A model generated the notes under the pieces. It did no database searches. It saw only the letters and a program-made list of their open reading frames with translations, and was not told the DNA's origin. Shown here piece by piece: positions 1 through 5,273 of a stretch of DNA of 5,466 nucleotides. Each line of letters opens with the position of its first letter. Position 1 is the first letter of the stretch. The DNA is from JAWXCF01 sp034440515 (lineage in GTDB: Bacteria; Bacteroidota; Bacteroidia; CAILMK01): positions 1 through 5,466 of the forward strand of contig JAWXCF010000128.1 of NCBI GenBank assembly GCA_034440515.1, given 5' to 3'. The translations under genes and the position numbers were made by a program.

Positions 1-4
1 AAAT

Positions 5-32
5 AAAAAAACAATAAATGATTTTCATATTT
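5..32 (-). terminator. Weak candidate terminator after the transporter gene
   Basis: Just after the TAG of the transporter gene, the minus strand can form a short AT-rich hairpin (arms 16-21 and 25-32, with a two-base bulge and a loop of about 3 nt), followed four bases later by seven T (complement of A at 5-11). Its position suits the end of the four-gene operon, but the stem is weak and contains a single G-C pair. Confidence 0.3.
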
Positions 33-36
33 TTCG

Positions 37-885
37 CTATAAAAACATTTTTAGCACTGTTTGTATGGCAATTAATGCCAATACCAAAATGAATACAAGC
101 TTGACCAATTTATCGTCAGAATTATGATTTAGCTTAACACCGTATGGTGTCGAGATGAGAACACCTACTACCATAGGGAAAACGTAACTAGGGAGTAAAT
201 AGCCAATATGATATATGTTATCAGCAAATACACCTGGTATAGATTGGAATGAATAAAATATACTAAGTGCGAGTGCTAGCAAAGGGAAACTACCTGTACT
301 TATGCTTATGGCCTGCTTAACTTTTAGTTTAATAACATTCGTTAGTATGGGGACAATGACTACCCCACCACCTAACCCACTTAGGCTGGATATAAAACCA
401 GAAAAGAATCCCGTCAAATTATATTTCCAACTAACAACTTCTTCTACCCCTAGATCATTAGAGTTGATTGCTGCTTTTTTAGGTCTTATTAACATTCTAA
501 CTAACAACACTGCAAGAAGTGACAAAAACACTATAGAAAAACTCTTCTTATTGTACCAAGTGCCTGAATTTATAAAATAAGTGAGCAGTAATGAAGTGAA
601 TATGCCAGGTATTGCAACATTTAGTACAGGCTGTAGATAGAAATTCTTACTTCTATATTGTTTATAGCTACTGCTAAAACCTGAGAAAACAATAGCAAAT
701 AAGCTATTTGCCAAAACAGTCCTAACCGAAATTACGTCTGACAATCCAAGTTTAGATACAAAGTAGCCTAGTACTGGGACAAATATCATTCCCCCGCCTA
801 TGCCTAAAAATCCACCTAAAAATCCGCCTATGATGCCTGCTAATACAAACCAAAGCGTATCTAAATTAAGTAACTCTTGCCACAT
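37..885 (-). CDS. TauE/SafE-family membrane transporter (probable anion/sulfite-type exporter)
   Basis: A 282-residue, very hydrophobic protein with about eight predicted membrane segments, placed in the inner membrane. It shows the internal duplication typical of the TauE/SafE family (PF01925): a glycine-rich repeat GGFLGIGGG at residues 24-32, followed by a VPVL segment, recurs in the second half as SGLGGG at residues 169-174, followed by VPIL. A polar loop around residues 134-152 separates the halves. Length is normal for the family. Characterised members move sulfite, sulfoacetate or other small organic anions, but substrate cannot be read from the sequence. The ATG start places the first membrane segment at about residue 11. 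It is the last gene of the four-gene minus-strand run, 26 bp after the photolyase stop, with no promoter visible in that gap. Family assignment is firm; substrate and any link to pterin or DNA repair are unknown. Confidence 0.9.
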   Translation of the reverse strand: MWQELLNLDTLWFVLAGIIGGFLGGFLGIGGGMIFVPVLGYFVSKLGLSDVISVRTVLANSLFAIVFSGFSSSYKQYRSKNFYLQPVLNVAIPGIFTSLLLTYFINSGTWYNKKSFSIVFLSLLAVLLVRMLIRPKKAAINSNDLGVEEVVSWKYNLTGFFSGFISSLSGLGGGVVIVPILTNVIKLKVKQAISISTGSFPLLALALSIFYSFQSIPGVFADNIYHIGYLLPSYVFPMVVGVLISTPYGVKLNHNSDDKLVKLVFILVLALIAIQTVLKMFL

Positions 886-911
886 ATTTGGCGAATTTAG
901 ATAGAGATAAT

Positions 912-2258
912 CTATTTTGAGGCTTCTCCTCTAGCCAGCTTATAGGCCTCAATGGCTGCGTCTCTAGAACTTGGTAAATCAATAATGGGTTTGGCATAAG
1001 CGTCGCTATTTAATTCTGGTATGTATTTCTTTACGTATTTCCAGTTTTCATCCCATTGCTCTCTTTGGCTGATGGGGTTAAATATCCTGAAATAAGGAGC
1101 TGCATCGTTACCAGTACCTGCTACCCATTGCCAGCCGCCATTATTACTTGACTGTTCAAAGTCTAACAACTTTTCTGCAAAGTATGCTTCACCTTTTCGC
1201 CAATCTATTAGTAAATTTTTAACTAAAAAGCCAGCCGTAACCATACGTAAACGATTGTGCATAAAGCCTGTTTCATTTAGCTCTCTCATTCCAGCATCTA
1301 CCATTGGAAATCCCGTTTTACCGTCTTTCCAAGCTTGCAGATGCTTATCATTATCATTCCACTTTATCTTTAGATATTCTGGGCGCCAGCTTTGATATAC
1401 GTTTTTTGGGAAATGCGCCAGTATCATCATATAGAATTCCCTCCATATTAGTTCAGCTACATATTTACCACTCACGGGTCTGGTGTCTGTTACCATTTTA
1501 CGAATGCTGACTGTGCCGAACCTAAGATGGACACTCATTCTGGTTGTACTGGGTCTATCGGGGTAGTTTCTTACCTCTGCATAGCTTTTCACAAAACTCA
1601 AGTCAATTTCTTTATTTGGAAACTGAATCTTAGAGGGCTTAAACCCAATATTTTCTACTTTTGGTGCATCTTGTGCCTTAAACTTCACCAAATTATCTGT
1701 AAACTGGGCTGTTGGATACGGCTTTAGATAAAATTCAGGGTCTGTATCTAACTTCTTAATCCATTGTTTGGCATACGGTGAATAAACTGTATAAGGCGTG
1801 CCATCTGCCTTTAGGACTTCTCTAAAGTCAAATATGACTTGATCTTTTACTGAAAATAATTTAGCATCAACTGTAGATAATAGAGTTACTATTTCTGAGT
1901 CTCGATCTTTTGCGTAAGGCTCATAGTCCTCGTTTGTGTAAACAGACTTTACTTCATAATGCTGAATGAGTTCTTTCAAAATATCGATTGGTTTCCCGTA
2001 CAGAATTAGTATGTCTGATTGATGCTCTCTATAAGATTTCTGAACTTTCGTTAAATATTCTGCTATAAATTCTATTCTAGCATCTTGCCTATTAGGTAGT
2101 TGGTCTAATATTTCTGTATCATATATAAATATGGGCAGTGTAGCTGAGTCAGACTTCAGAGAATAGTATAGTCCTGCATTATCATCAAAACGCAAATCAC
2201 GCCTGTGCCAAAATATAGACGTTGAACCTGAAATGTCAGGGTAGATATTCTTGTACAT
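912..2258 (-). CDS. phr: Deoxyribodipyrimidine photolyase, class I CPD type
   Basis: A 448-residue cytoplasmic flavoprotein expected to split UV-induced cyclobutane pyrimidine dimers using blue light and reduced FAD. An N-terminal Rossmann-like antenna domain (about residues 13-140, opening with IFWHRRDLR) is followed by the helical FAD domain (about 220-440). Recognisable motifs are ELIWREFY (269-276, dimer-binding Trp272), GKTGFPMVDAGMREL (313-327), HNRLRM (334-339) and NNGGWQW (372-378). Counting from recalled E. coli Phr, the electron-transfer tryptophans W306/W359/W382 correspond to W300/W353/W376. M339 occupies the M345 position expected in CPD rather than (6-4) enzymes. It is slightly shorter than the E. 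coli protein (472 residues). At the E. coli folate-contact pair N108/E109 this protein reads Y115/A116 within DYEPYAKDRD, so the antenna is uncertain. It sits 26 bp after folE. Family is near certain; the CPD call rests on motifs. A cryptochrome-like role is possible but less likely. Confidence 0.95.
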   Translation of the reverse strand: MYKNIYPDISGSTSIFWHRRDLRFDDNAGLYYSLKSDSATLPIFIYDTEILDQLPNRQDARIEFIAEYLTKVQKSYREHQSDILILYGKPIDILKELIQHYEVKSVYTNEDYEPYAKDRDSEIVTLLSTVDAKLFSVKDQVIFDFREVLKADGTPYTVYSPYAKQWIKKLDTDPEFYLKPYPTAQFTDNLVKFKAQDAPKVENIGFKPSKIQFPNKEIDLSFVKSYAEVRNYPDRPSTTRMSVHLRFGTVSIRKMVTDTRPVSGKYVAELIWREFYMMILAHFPKNVYQSWRPEYLKIKWNDNDKHLQAWKDGKTGFPMVDAGMRELNETGFMHNRLRMVTAGFLVKNLLIDWRKGEAYFAEKLLDFEQSSNNGGWQWVAGTGNDAAPYFRIFNPISQREQWDENWKYVKKYIPELNSDAYAKPIIDLPSSRDAAIEAYKLARGEASK

Positions 2259-2284
2259 AATTCTATATTTAGGCTGGTACAGTC

Positions 2285-2956
2285 TTACTTTATGGCATCT
2301 AAAAATTGATTCTTAATATCCTCTTTGTTGAAGATGCCTAAAAATCTGCTGGTAATGGTACTGCTGTTTACGTCTTGCACACCCCTACTACTTACACATA
2401 AGTGTTGTGCATCAAGCAATACAGCTACGTCGCCGATGTGAAAAGTATCACTTATTTCTTGTGCTATTTGCATAGTTAATCGTTCTTGTACTTGTGGTCG
2501 CTTAGCTAGAAATTGTACCAATCTATTTACTTTACTTAGACCTGCTACTTTACCATTTGGTATATAGGCAACGTGCGCTTTGCCAAAAAATGGTACAAAG
2601 TGATGTTCGCACATTGTATAAAATGTAATGTCTTTAACTACAACCATCTCTTTGTAGTGATATTTATTTTCAAATAGGCTTATTTTAGGTTTATTAGTCG
2701 GGTTTAGTCCACTAAATACTTCCTTCACATACATTTTAGCTACCCTAGCTGGCGTTCCTTTTAGACTATCGTCAGTTAGGTCAAGACCTAAAATATGCAT
2801 TATTTCTTTGAAATGCTTCTGTATCATTTCAACCTTAGTATCATCATCTAATGCAAAAGCATCTGCCCTAAGGGGTGTCTCCATTGATGTAAGTATATGC
2901 CCGTCACCAATTTCGTCGTGTAATTCTTCTTGATTATTATCCTGGGTATTGTACAT
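2285..2956 (-). CDS. folE: GTP cyclohydrolase I, type IA (zinc-dependent)
   Basis: A 223-residue cytoplasmic enzyme, almost the same length as E. coli FolE (222). It converts GTP to 7,8-dihydroneopterin triphosphate plus formate, the entry step to folate and biopterin-type cofactors and to queuosine. The zinc ligands are visible: Cys116 and His119 in MCEHHFVPFFG (115-125) and Cys187 in HLCVSSRG (185-192). Also present are LDLTDDSLKGTPARVAKMY (58-76), the GLSKVNRLVQF stretch (139-149) and RPQVQERLT (153-161). All catalytic features seem intact. Residues 1-24 are an acidic, poorly conserved lead-in, but ETPLR at 26-30 matches the E. coli N-terminus, so the first ATG is reasonable. This ATG lies 20 bp inside the end of the upstream PTPS gene, which suggests translational coupling. 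The product is the substrate of that neighbour, so both probably serve one pterin pathway. Confidence 0.96.
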   Translation of the reverse strand: MYNTQDNNQEELHDEIGDGHILTSMETPLRADAFALDDDTKVEMIQKHFKEIMHILGLDLTDDSLKGTPARVAKMYVKEVFSGLNPTNKPKISLFENKYHYKEMVVVKDITFYTMCEHHFVPFFGKAHVAYIPNGKVAGLSKVNRLVQFLAKRPQVQERLTMQIAQEISDTFHIGDVAVLLDAQHLCVSSRGVQDVNSSTITSRFLGIFNKEDIKNQFLDAIK

Positions 2957-3344
2957 AATTTCTCTCCGTTTCGTAAAGGATCACAGTCAATTCTAAATGA
3001 GTGTGAAGCTTAGGTCTTAATATATTCCATATCACAACAGCAATATTTTCAGCAGTTGGATTCAAATTCTCAAACTCGACAGTATCTAAGTTTAAATTTT
3101 TATGGTCAAACCTATCTGACACTTCAGCATCTACCAAGTCTTTTAGCCACTTCATATCTACAACATAGCCAGTCTCAGGGTCTATAGGCCCAGTAACTTT
3201 TATGGTTAAATCATAGTTGTGTCCGTGGTAATTTGCATTATTACAAAGTCCAAATATTTCCTTGTTTTTTTCTGCTGTCCAAGCTGGATTATGAAGCCTG
3301 TGTGCAGCATTAAAATGAGTTTTTCTAAAGACACTAAGATTCAT
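2937..3344 (-). CDS. 6-pyruvoyl-tetrahydropterin synthase family protein (Cx5HGH, biopterin type)
   Basis: A 135-residue cytoplasmic enzyme of the PTPS/QueD family (COG0720) acting on dihydroneopterin triphosphate. Zinc ligands are His15 (NAAHRLHNP), His40 and His42. The catalytic Cys34 lies in FGLCNNANYHGHNY (31-44), giving C-x5-HGH spacing. Asp80-His81 in FDHKNL completes the usual catalytic set, and Glu125 in YETERN (124-129) should anchor the pterin ring. The C-x5-HGH motif and phrases such as IDPETG, DHKNL and ENIAV resemble mammalian PTPS, whereas bacterial QueD typically has C-x3-HGH. This favours 6-pyruvoyl-tetrahydropterin formation (a biopterin-like cofactor) over 6-carboxy-tetrahydropterin for queuosine. 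That is inference from family knowledge, since some members are promiscuous. It is the first gene of the operon and overlaps folE by 20 bp. No sepiapterin reductase or queuosine gene is present in the window. The ATG directly precedes the first conserved strand, so the start is good. Confidence 0.92.
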   Translation of the reverse strand: MNLSVFRKTHFNAAHRLHNPAWTAEKNKEIFGLCNNANYHGHNYDLTIKVTGPIDPETGYVVDMKWLKDLVDAEVSDRFDHKNLNLDTVEFENLNPTAENIAVVIWNILRPKLHTHLELTVILYETERNYVQYPG

Positions 3345-3367
3345 ATTAGTAAAATATTTGGGTGTTG

Positions 3368-3385
3368 TTGCAATGTATTGTGCAA
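3368..3385. promoter_or_regulatory. Small dyad (TTGCA-N8-TGCAA) at the predicted operon start
   Basis: A perfect 5-bp inverted repeat, TTGCA at 3368-3372 and TGCAA at 3381-3385, overlaps the TTTG of the candidate -7 element and the expected transcription start. The position would suit a repressor operator. The arms are short, so chance occurrence is quite possible. Confidence 0.2.
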
Positions 3386-3412
3386 AGACTATTTAGATAG
3401 ATTCTTAAACAA
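3383..3412 (-). promoter_or_regulatory. Candidate Bacteroidota-type promoter for the PTPS-folE-phr operon
   Basis: On the minus strand a TTG (3412-3410) is followed after 18 nt by TAGTCTTTG (3391-3383), close to the Bacteroidota pattern of TTG near -33 and TAnnTTTG near -7, but with one extra base between TA and TTTG. Transcription would begin near 3376, leaving a leader of roughly 30 nt before the PTPS ATG. This is the only plausible promoter seen ahead of the four-gene run. AT-rich DNA yields such matches by chance, so this is tentative. Confidence 0.35.
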
Positions 3413-3418
3413 GATATA

Positions 3419-3461
3419 TTAATTAATGTTTCAACAATGAAATAAAATTGTAACTAATTAA
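3419..3461. repeat. Imperfect AT-rich inverted repeat in the 3345-3504 intergenic region
   Basis: The outer arms TTAATTA (3419-3425) and TAATTAA (3455-3461) and the inner arms ACAAT (3434-3438) and ATTGT (3447-3451) are nested, with a GTT/AAC pairing between them and an eight-base loop. A run of five T follows on the plus strand (3463-3467), but none follows on the minus strand, where the J-protein gene ends 44 bp away. It is therefore a poor terminator for that gene. It could be a protein-binding site or chance AT symmetry. Confidence 0.3.
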
Positions 3462-3504
3462 GTTTTTACAAATTACCAGTTTTACTAGTATTTATCATCA
3501 TTTA

Positions 3505-4083
3505 TTAATCCTCTTCTCTATTTTTCCTGCTAAATATTGGGAATATGATATATATAATTATAGTGAGCCCTATTCCTGTTAAAAGTAATAATGTGTACTT
3601 ATAGTCTATGTTATTAACTAAATTAACCCATTCAGGGTTATTTCTTGTTTCTCTACTTGCACTTGGTTGTCTAAAAAGTCTCCCTATATATAAAAAAATT
3701 AAGAAACCAAGAATAAGATATTCGAGATAACTTTTCTTTTTACCGAAGCTTGGTCTTTCCTTATTGTTACCATTATTTGGATGCCGTGTAAACTCTTTAT
3801 CCCACTTTCGCCTAAAGTATGGATCCTTATGGTCTCTTGAATTTCGAGGGGTATAACCTGTGGGTTTAGGTGAGTCGGTTATTGCATATTCGTCATATAG
3901 TTGACGCTTTTGCACATCGCTCAATATATCGTATGCTGCATATATTTCCTTGATTCGCTCTGCAGCAGAACTGTCTTTATTCAAGTCTGGGTGAAATCTC
4001 TTGGCCTGAGTCCTAAATGCCTTTTTGATTTCAGCTTGTGTAGCTGTTGTCGCTACACCTAATATTATGTAAGGATTCACCAC
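3505..4083 (-). CDS. Membrane-anchored J-domain (DnaJ-like) protein
   Basis: A 192-residue protein with an N-terminal J domain (about residues 3-67) carrying the invariant HPD at 31-33 (RFHPDLNKD), preceded by EIKKAFRTQAK and followed by IYAAYDILSD and RQLYDEY. J domains stimulate the ATPase of an Hsp70 (DnaK). There is no Gly/Phe region or zinc-finger domain, so this is not DnaJ itself but a class C J protein. After a charged linker (68-118) come two hydrophobic segments, about 119-136 and 163-184, suggesting an inner-membrane hairpin with the J domain cytoplasmic. The start is GTG. Two GTG codons occur in tandem, an in-frame TAA lies three codons upstream, and the J domain begins at once, so no ATG start is possible. 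An AAGG at 4088-4091 is 7 nt before the second GTG, which may be the true start. The membrane-protein gene upstream is 34 bp away and probably co-transcribed. Client and partner are unknown. Confidence 0.88.
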   Translation of the reverse strand: MVNPYIILGVATTATQAEIKKAFRTQAKRFHPDLNKDSSAAERIKEIYAAYDILSDVQKRQLYDEYAITDSPKPTGYTPRNSRDHKDPYFRRKWDKEFTRHPNNGNNKERPSFGKKKSYLEYLILGFLIFLYIGRLFRQPSASRETRNNPEWVNLVNNIDYKYTLLLLTGIGLTIIIYIIFPIFSRKNREED

Positions 4084-4117
4084 TATACCTTAATTCTTTT
4101 TAGATTTATTTAATTTA

Positions 4118-4642
4118 CTATTTTAATACTTTAGATTCTACTATTGGCCAACCCAATCTTCCTGCCCCCATCATATATATTGCAGTATCGGGTTCACGTT
4201 CCTTTATTTCTTCTATTCCAAACCATCTAAATCTTTCAAATCTAGTAAGCAACGGATTATCAAGCTCTATTGTTATGCCATTGTTTTCATATAACTGTTC
4301 GACTGTATTAATATACTTTCCCTCTGGCAGTACAAATATTAACTTCTTAGCAGCGCCACCTAAAAACATATTGATACTTAACAAAATTGCAACGATAGCT
4401 GGTGCAAAACCCACAAAAGCAACTATGATGAGCTCTAATCTATATATACGTTTGAATAGTAATGTCAAGCTTATACTTATCACACTACCTACAGCTAAAA
4501 AAATTAAACTTAAAAAGTCAATAACAACTATTGTGCGCGGAACAGTAAAAAATATTAAAAATAGAGATGGAAAAATACAAGATAATATAAAACCAATGGA
4601 GTATTTACCATTCACATAGGTTCTGTTGTCGGTTTGTTCCAT
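4118..4642 (-). CDS. Hypothetical membrane protein, three TM segments plus soluble tail
   Basis: A 174-residue protein I do not recognise. Three hydrophobic segments are evident, about residues 15-33, 37-63 and 69-94. They are followed by a soluble C-terminal part of some 75 residues (KKLIFVLPEGKY onward) that is charged in the middle (RFERFRWFGIEEIKERE, 134-150) and ends with a Gly-rich turn (MGAGRLGWP, 158-166). A basic loop KRIYR (64-68) between segments 2 and 3 suggests that loop is cytoplasmic, which would put the C-terminal part outside the cytoplasm; this topology is inferred. There is no signal peptide or lipobox. The ATG start is the first possible residue before the membrane segments. 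It precedes the J-protein gene by 34 bp in the same direction, so the two are probably one transcript. Codon use looks like its neighbours. Gene reality is well supported by its length and hydrophobic pattern; its function is unknown. Confidence 0.75.
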   Translation of the reverse strand: MEQTDNRTYVNGKYSIGFILSCIFPSLFLIFFTVPRTIVVIDFLSLIFLAVGSVISISLTLLFKRIYRLELIIVAFVGFAPAIVAILLSINMFLGGAAKKLIFVLPEGKYINTVEQLYENNGITIELDNPLLTRFERFRWFGIEEIKEREPDTAIYMMGAGRLGWPIVESKVLK

Positions 4643-4702
4643 TCTTTAATATTATAATGTATTTAGATGTGTAAAATTAACTAGTCAAACTGAAATGCAT
4701 AA

Positions 4703-4730
4703 TTTTGCGTTATTATTATTGATATATAAT
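4703..4730 (+). promoter_or_regulatory. Candidate promoter for the thioredoxin-fold gene
   Basis: TTTTG (4703-4707) is followed after 17 nt by TATAAT (4725-4730) within the 92-bp divergent spacer. The TATAAT ends only 4 nt before the TTG start codon, so transcription from it would begin at or next to the start codon and give a leaderless message. The spacer is very AT-rich, so the match may be accidental. On the other strand a TATAAT (4656-4651) lies 8 nt before the membrane-protein ATG, without a convincing upstream box. Confidence 0.25.
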
Positions 4731-4734
4731 AAAA

Positions 4735-5247
4735 TTGAAATATCTCATATTAGTAGTACTTCTTTGCTCAACACAATACGTTCAAGCACAGACAGAATCA
4801 AAACAAGACACAATGCCTGTTTTAGAATTATTTACCAGAGCAAACATAGAGGCAGACGTAGCTAAATATAAATGGTACCAAGGCACTTACAACTGGTACA
4901 CACCAAAAGCAGAGCTGGTAAATAAGTTGAAACCATACGCAAATGAGCTAACTGTTACCATATATGCTGGAAGTTGGTGCGAAGATACCCAAGCCGAATT
5001 GCCTAGGTTTTATAAATTGGCAGATCAAATCGGCATCCCAAAATCGAAAATCGCCCTAATAGGTTTAGACAAAGCCAGAAAAGACTTCTCTGGAACCAGA
5101 ATTAGGGCTGATGTACAAAAACTACCAACATTTGTAATAGATAGGAGAAGAAACAATGAGACGGTGGAAATAGGAAAAATAATAGAACATCCTATTAAAA
5201 ATTTCGAACTAGACTTGCTGGAATTAATCTTAAATTCAGATAAATAG
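4735..5247 (+). CDS. Exported thioredoxin-fold protein with a single active-site Cys
   Basis: A 170-residue protein with an N-terminal signal peptide (Lys2, a hydrophobic core at 4-11, likely cut after VQA at residue 18), so it should act in the periplasm. The mature part has the thioredoxin fold: strand TVTIYAGSW (73-81), active-site segment W81-C82-E83-D84-T85 in place of CxxC, helix AELPRFYKLA, and the cis-proline loop KLPTFVID with Pro131. The second (resolving) cysteine is absent. WC-x-D variants are familiar in Bacteroidota thioredoxin-family proteins, so this is more likely a subfamily trait than damage. A classical disulfide-exchange cycle is unlikely; a single-Cys thiol role or a binding role is possible. 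The start is TTG: the reading frame upstream holds a TGA and no ATG, and the next ATG (Met27) would remove the signal peptide. It is followed 26 bp later by another exported-protein gene. Fold is confident, function uncertain. Confidence 0.85.
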   Translation: MKYLILVVLLCSTQYVQAQTESKQDTMPVLELFTRANIEADVAKYKWYQGTYNWYTPKAELVNKLKPYANELTVTIYAGSWCEDTQAELPRFYKLADQIGIPKSKIALIGLDKARKDFSGTRIRADVQKLPTFVIDRRRNNETVEIGKIIEHPIKNFELDLLELILNSDK

Positions 5248-5273
5248 AATGCAGTTGTATTTGACTTCGAGAT

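Noticed and set aside
302..580. 92-codon plus-strand open frame
   Set aside because: Lies wholly inside the transporter gene on the other strand; low complexity, no domain, and the minus-strand frame has clear family motifs.
886..911. Shared motif in the two 26-bp gaps of the operon (CTAAAT 8-9 nt before the photolyase and transporter ATGs)
   Set aside because: Six AT-rich bases in two places are easily chance; the equal gap lengths, also seen before the last gene at 5248-5273, are probably coincidence because the rest of the sequences differ.
1304..1727. Two plus-strand open frames of 66-68 codons (1304-1510 and 1527-1727)
   Set aside because: Both are antisense to conserved photolyase sequence and show no recognisable protein features.
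2937..3344. Naming the PTPS gene queD
   Set aside because: The active-site spacing is C-x5-HGH, not the QueD C-x3-HGH, and no other queuosine gene is present in the window.
3345..3400. preQ1 or other riboswitch in the leader of the PTPS gene
   Set aside because: The predicted leader is only about 30 nt and lacks the preQ1 hairpin and A-rich tail pattern; no other known aptamer was recognised.
3219..3422. 67-codon plus-strand open frame running from the PTPS gene into the intergenic region
   Set aside because: Most of it is antisense to the conserved zinc-site region of PTPS; the remainder is AT-rich intergenic DNA.
4275..4619. 114-codon plus-strand open frame
   Set aside because: Antisense to the three-TM protein. 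The minus-strand frame has clear membrane segments and sensible spacing to its neighbour, while this one is Lys/Asn/Ile-rich without structure.
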